The notes under the pieces: model-generated | The model's database searches: none | Seen by the model: only the letters and a program-made list of their open reading frames with translations | What the model was told of the DNA's origin: nothing | Part shown: piece after piece, positions 62,251 through 64,000 of the stretch | Numbering within the stretch: position 1 is the stretch's first letter | Layout of the letters: every line of letters begins with the position of its first letter | Program-made: the position numbers and the translations under genes | Source: Dolomedes plantarius | Lineage: Eukaryota; Arthropoda; Arachnida; Araneae; Dolomedidae | DNA length: 64,000 nucleotides | NCBI GenBank assembly: GCA_907164885.2 | Contig: OU015496.1 | Location: 110,344,707 to 110,408,706 of the forward strand | Reading direction: 5' to 3'

Positions 62251-62445
62251 AAAATTCGGACATTCTACAGAAGCTAAAATGATAGTGAAGACTCTGACTT
62301 GTTTGAAACTTTTTCCGAAGTATCAGATTGACGGCTTTTAATATATAGGAAAGCAGTTGATGAAATAAATTGTATATAATATATTTAATGTAAGTAACCG
62401 TTGTTTGAACCTACTTTTGATAACCATTTTTTGATTATATGAACA

Positions 62446-63080
62446 ACTTTTATACATTTTGGTTTGTTTTCATACTTTCTCCTTTGTACTACAAGTGTTC
62501 TTCTGTATATTATGAGATATACATTATACGCACAGGTATACATCATTTATTATTTATATGGGTTATGAATACTATACGTATGTAATTAAACAGCATCAAA
62601 GTGATTAAGAGAGTTACAGACCATGGAAACTTGAGTGACGAGCATTTTACAACGAAACTTGAGTGACGAGCTTGAGTGACCACGAAACTTGAGTGACGAG
62701 CATTTTACAAGCAAAATGTTGAAAAGTACCCCTAAACTTCAAAACGCTCTAACTATTTACCTTGTGAAGATAAATTAGCATAACTACATACATTTTTGAA
62801 GGAAATCTTTGGCTCTACAACTTTCTCTATCACAAGTTTTCTGAGAAATGGAAGGGGAAAGAGTTAGAAGAGGAAGTTTGACGAGATACCTGAACCGCTA
62901 CCACTTTTTTCGAAAAAATTTCATATTCAACGGCTCATATCTCGAAAACGGTAACACTTGGGTACAAACATGTATATACAATTTGGAAGGGAATTTTATA
63001 AGCTTTAATTTTTAAATTTAACAATTTTTTGTGCGATGCACCGTTTTCGAGATAAACGAAAACGGTTCTCATTTGATGAA
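62446..63080 (-). repeat. Right arm of the 0.6-kb inverted repeat
   Basis: Inverted partner of 56884-57467. Longer because GAAACTTGAGTGACGAG is locally repeated about three times (62630-62710). Confidence 0.85.
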
Positions 63081-63345
63081 GTACCATTGCATAATGCACC
63101 AGGAAAATTTTATGCGGAAAAGCTTTAAGAATGGACCATGTTATGCAAATCGTCGTCAAAACGGTGAATTTTATAAGGACTCGGGAATTGAATCATCGCC
63201 AGTTTCAGGAATTTTTAAAAAGAAATTCCTGATGCTTGGATGATGAGTATGGCGATATCCTATGCTTAACAGAAATGAGGTGGTTCAATCGAGGGCAAAT
63301 GTTAAAAAGATTTTATAGCATACTTGATGAAATCAAATTAGGCTC
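63076..63345 (+). pseudogene. hAT transposase, continuation after the insertion
   Basis: Reading shifts frame several times but recovers YHCIMHQENFMRKSFKN, then a segment corresponding to 'GLNHRQFQEFL', and LTEMRWFNRGQMLKRFYSIL, all consecutive stations of a GTF2IRD2/ZBED-like hAT transposase. It follows the fragment at 56211-56709, with about 90 residues missing at the junction. Confidence 0.75.
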
Positions 63346-63410
63346 TCTGTTAATGCGTTTGGTGTTAAAATAATGCTCCCTAAAAAGTATACCCAGTAAT
63401 TCTAATTGAG

Positions 63411-64000
63411 ATGAGAAAGAGAAACGATTCGCAACACAAAAGCGAAAACACAAAATCCCTCAATGATTGCCTAGAAACCGGTCCTAATTTAAATTCAAAT
63501 GTTTTGGGTGTAATTCTTAAATTTCGTCAGTATGAGATCGCATTCTGCGGCGATGTAGAAAAGGCATTTTTAATGTTAGGAATTGCTGAAGAAGAAAATA
63601 ATTGGAAAGTGTCTCATTTGCCAGAAGTATGCAGTGAAACCAGCCAACCAGCTGAATGCACAAATTCCACGGGACTGAATTGCTGAATCGCCACCCTTCG
63701 ATATTTCTGGTATTGATTTTACTGGACCTGTCATGGTTACGAGTGGAAAGTATGTTGAAAAATCCTACATTGCTCTGTTGACTTGTGCTGTCACTCGGGT
63801 GGTACACCTCGAGTTGTTATCCGACATGACTACCAAAAAGTTTATGTTCGCTTTTCCATGATTCGTACCCAGGAGAGGAAATTGTCGTATAGTGTACTCT
63901 GATAATGCAAAATCCTTCAAGAGTGGGAACAAAGATTTTATGTATTTCTTCCATATTAACATAGATGAGGAATTCAAGAATTTCATTTCATCAGAGGGAG
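63411..64000 (+). pseudogene. BEL/Pao pol remnant with internal deletion
   Basis: RT part: LETGPNLNSNVLGVILKFRQ and FCGDVEKAFLMLGIAEE, matching BEL-B's GPNLNPNLLILLLKFREHKI and IADIEKAFLQI. It then jumps, by deletion, to integrase: IDFTGPVMVTSGK, LTCAVTRVVHLELLSDM and VYSDNAKSFKSG in shifting frames, running off the window end. A different and older lineage than BEL-B. Confidence 0.8.

Larger units (their letters stand above)
56884..63080. mobile_element. Composite element with ~0.6-kb inverted repeats around a decayed large-protein gene
   Basis: Arms 56884-57467 and 62446-63080 are inverted copies, about 85-90% identical by eye, sharing ACAGAAGAACACTTGTAGTA, GTTTAGGGGTACTTTTCAAC and ACCGTTTTCGAGATATGAGC in the same order. 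The block interrupts a hAT transposase. Inside lie pieces of the C-terminal half of the large protein family seen at 252-2258. Coding starts 22 bp inside the left arm and its last recognised piece ends about 460 bp before the right arm. No TSD identified; the arms might instead be an independent repeat pair. Confidence 0.55.

Overview
The window is intergenic or heterochromatin-like DNA from an animal genome, most likely an arthropod and plausibly a chelicerate such as a spider (inference from the mix of BEL/Pao, Ty3/gypsy, Copia, Tc1, pogo/Tigger, hAT, Harbinger-like and piggyBac-like elements, the strong AT bias and intron-type splice signals). I see no ordinary host gene, rRNA, CRISPR or bacterial feature. 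Nearly everything is transposable elements inserted into one another, and many insertions can be dated relative to each other because target-site duplications (TSDs) and, in three cases, an uninterrupted copy of the target are visible here.

Layout. 1-2.3 kb: a broken multi-exon copy (minus strand) of the N-terminal half of a large uncharacterised multicopy protein family. 4.5-13.6 kb: 5' half of a BEL element (BEL-A) interrupted by a complete young gypsy element (Gypsy-1), whose left LTR is interrupted by a 1.6-kb Harbinger-like element. 13.8-16.8 kb: a tRNA-derived SINE, an old BEL gag fragment (BEL-C) and three short hAT-type MITEs. 16.9-28.9 kb: a single 11,953-bp element with 5-kb near-identical terminal inverted repeats (TIRs), AG...CT ends, a perfect 6-bp TSD and one intact 319-codon gene at its centre. 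29.9-45.9 kb: a pogo/Tigger remnant interrupted by a Copia element, itself interrupted by a 4-kb hAT element, itself carrying MITEs and a SINE; an almost intact BEL element (BEL-B) sits at the very end of the Tigger. 46.1-55.3 kb: a Tc1 element interrupted by a gypsy element (Gypsy-2). 56.2-63.3 kb: a hAT transposase fragment split by a block with 0.6-kb inverted repeats, containing pieces of the C-terminal half of the same large protein family as at 1-2.3 kb. 63.4-64 kb: a BEL pol remnant.

The strongest candidate for something undescribed is the giant-TIR element at 16913-28865. Its termini and 6-bp TSD recall Maverick/Polinton elements, but it has no polymerase, integrase, ATPase or capsid gene. 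Instead it has a cysteine-rich protein I cannot place, with GATA motifs upstream and a poly(A) signal downstream. Its TIRs contain clusters of CTCF-like motifs, tRNA-like boxes and a 343-bp tandem repeat that differs in copy number between arms. Removing the element and one TSD copy restores a monomer of the flanking minisatellite, which independently supports the mapped ends. Other notable points: both gypsy elements carry integrase before reverse transcriptase; the BEL-B gag-pol frame is open end to end except for three TGA codons, one of which is shared with BEL-A; and two halves of one unclassified protein family occur in separate repeats of this window.
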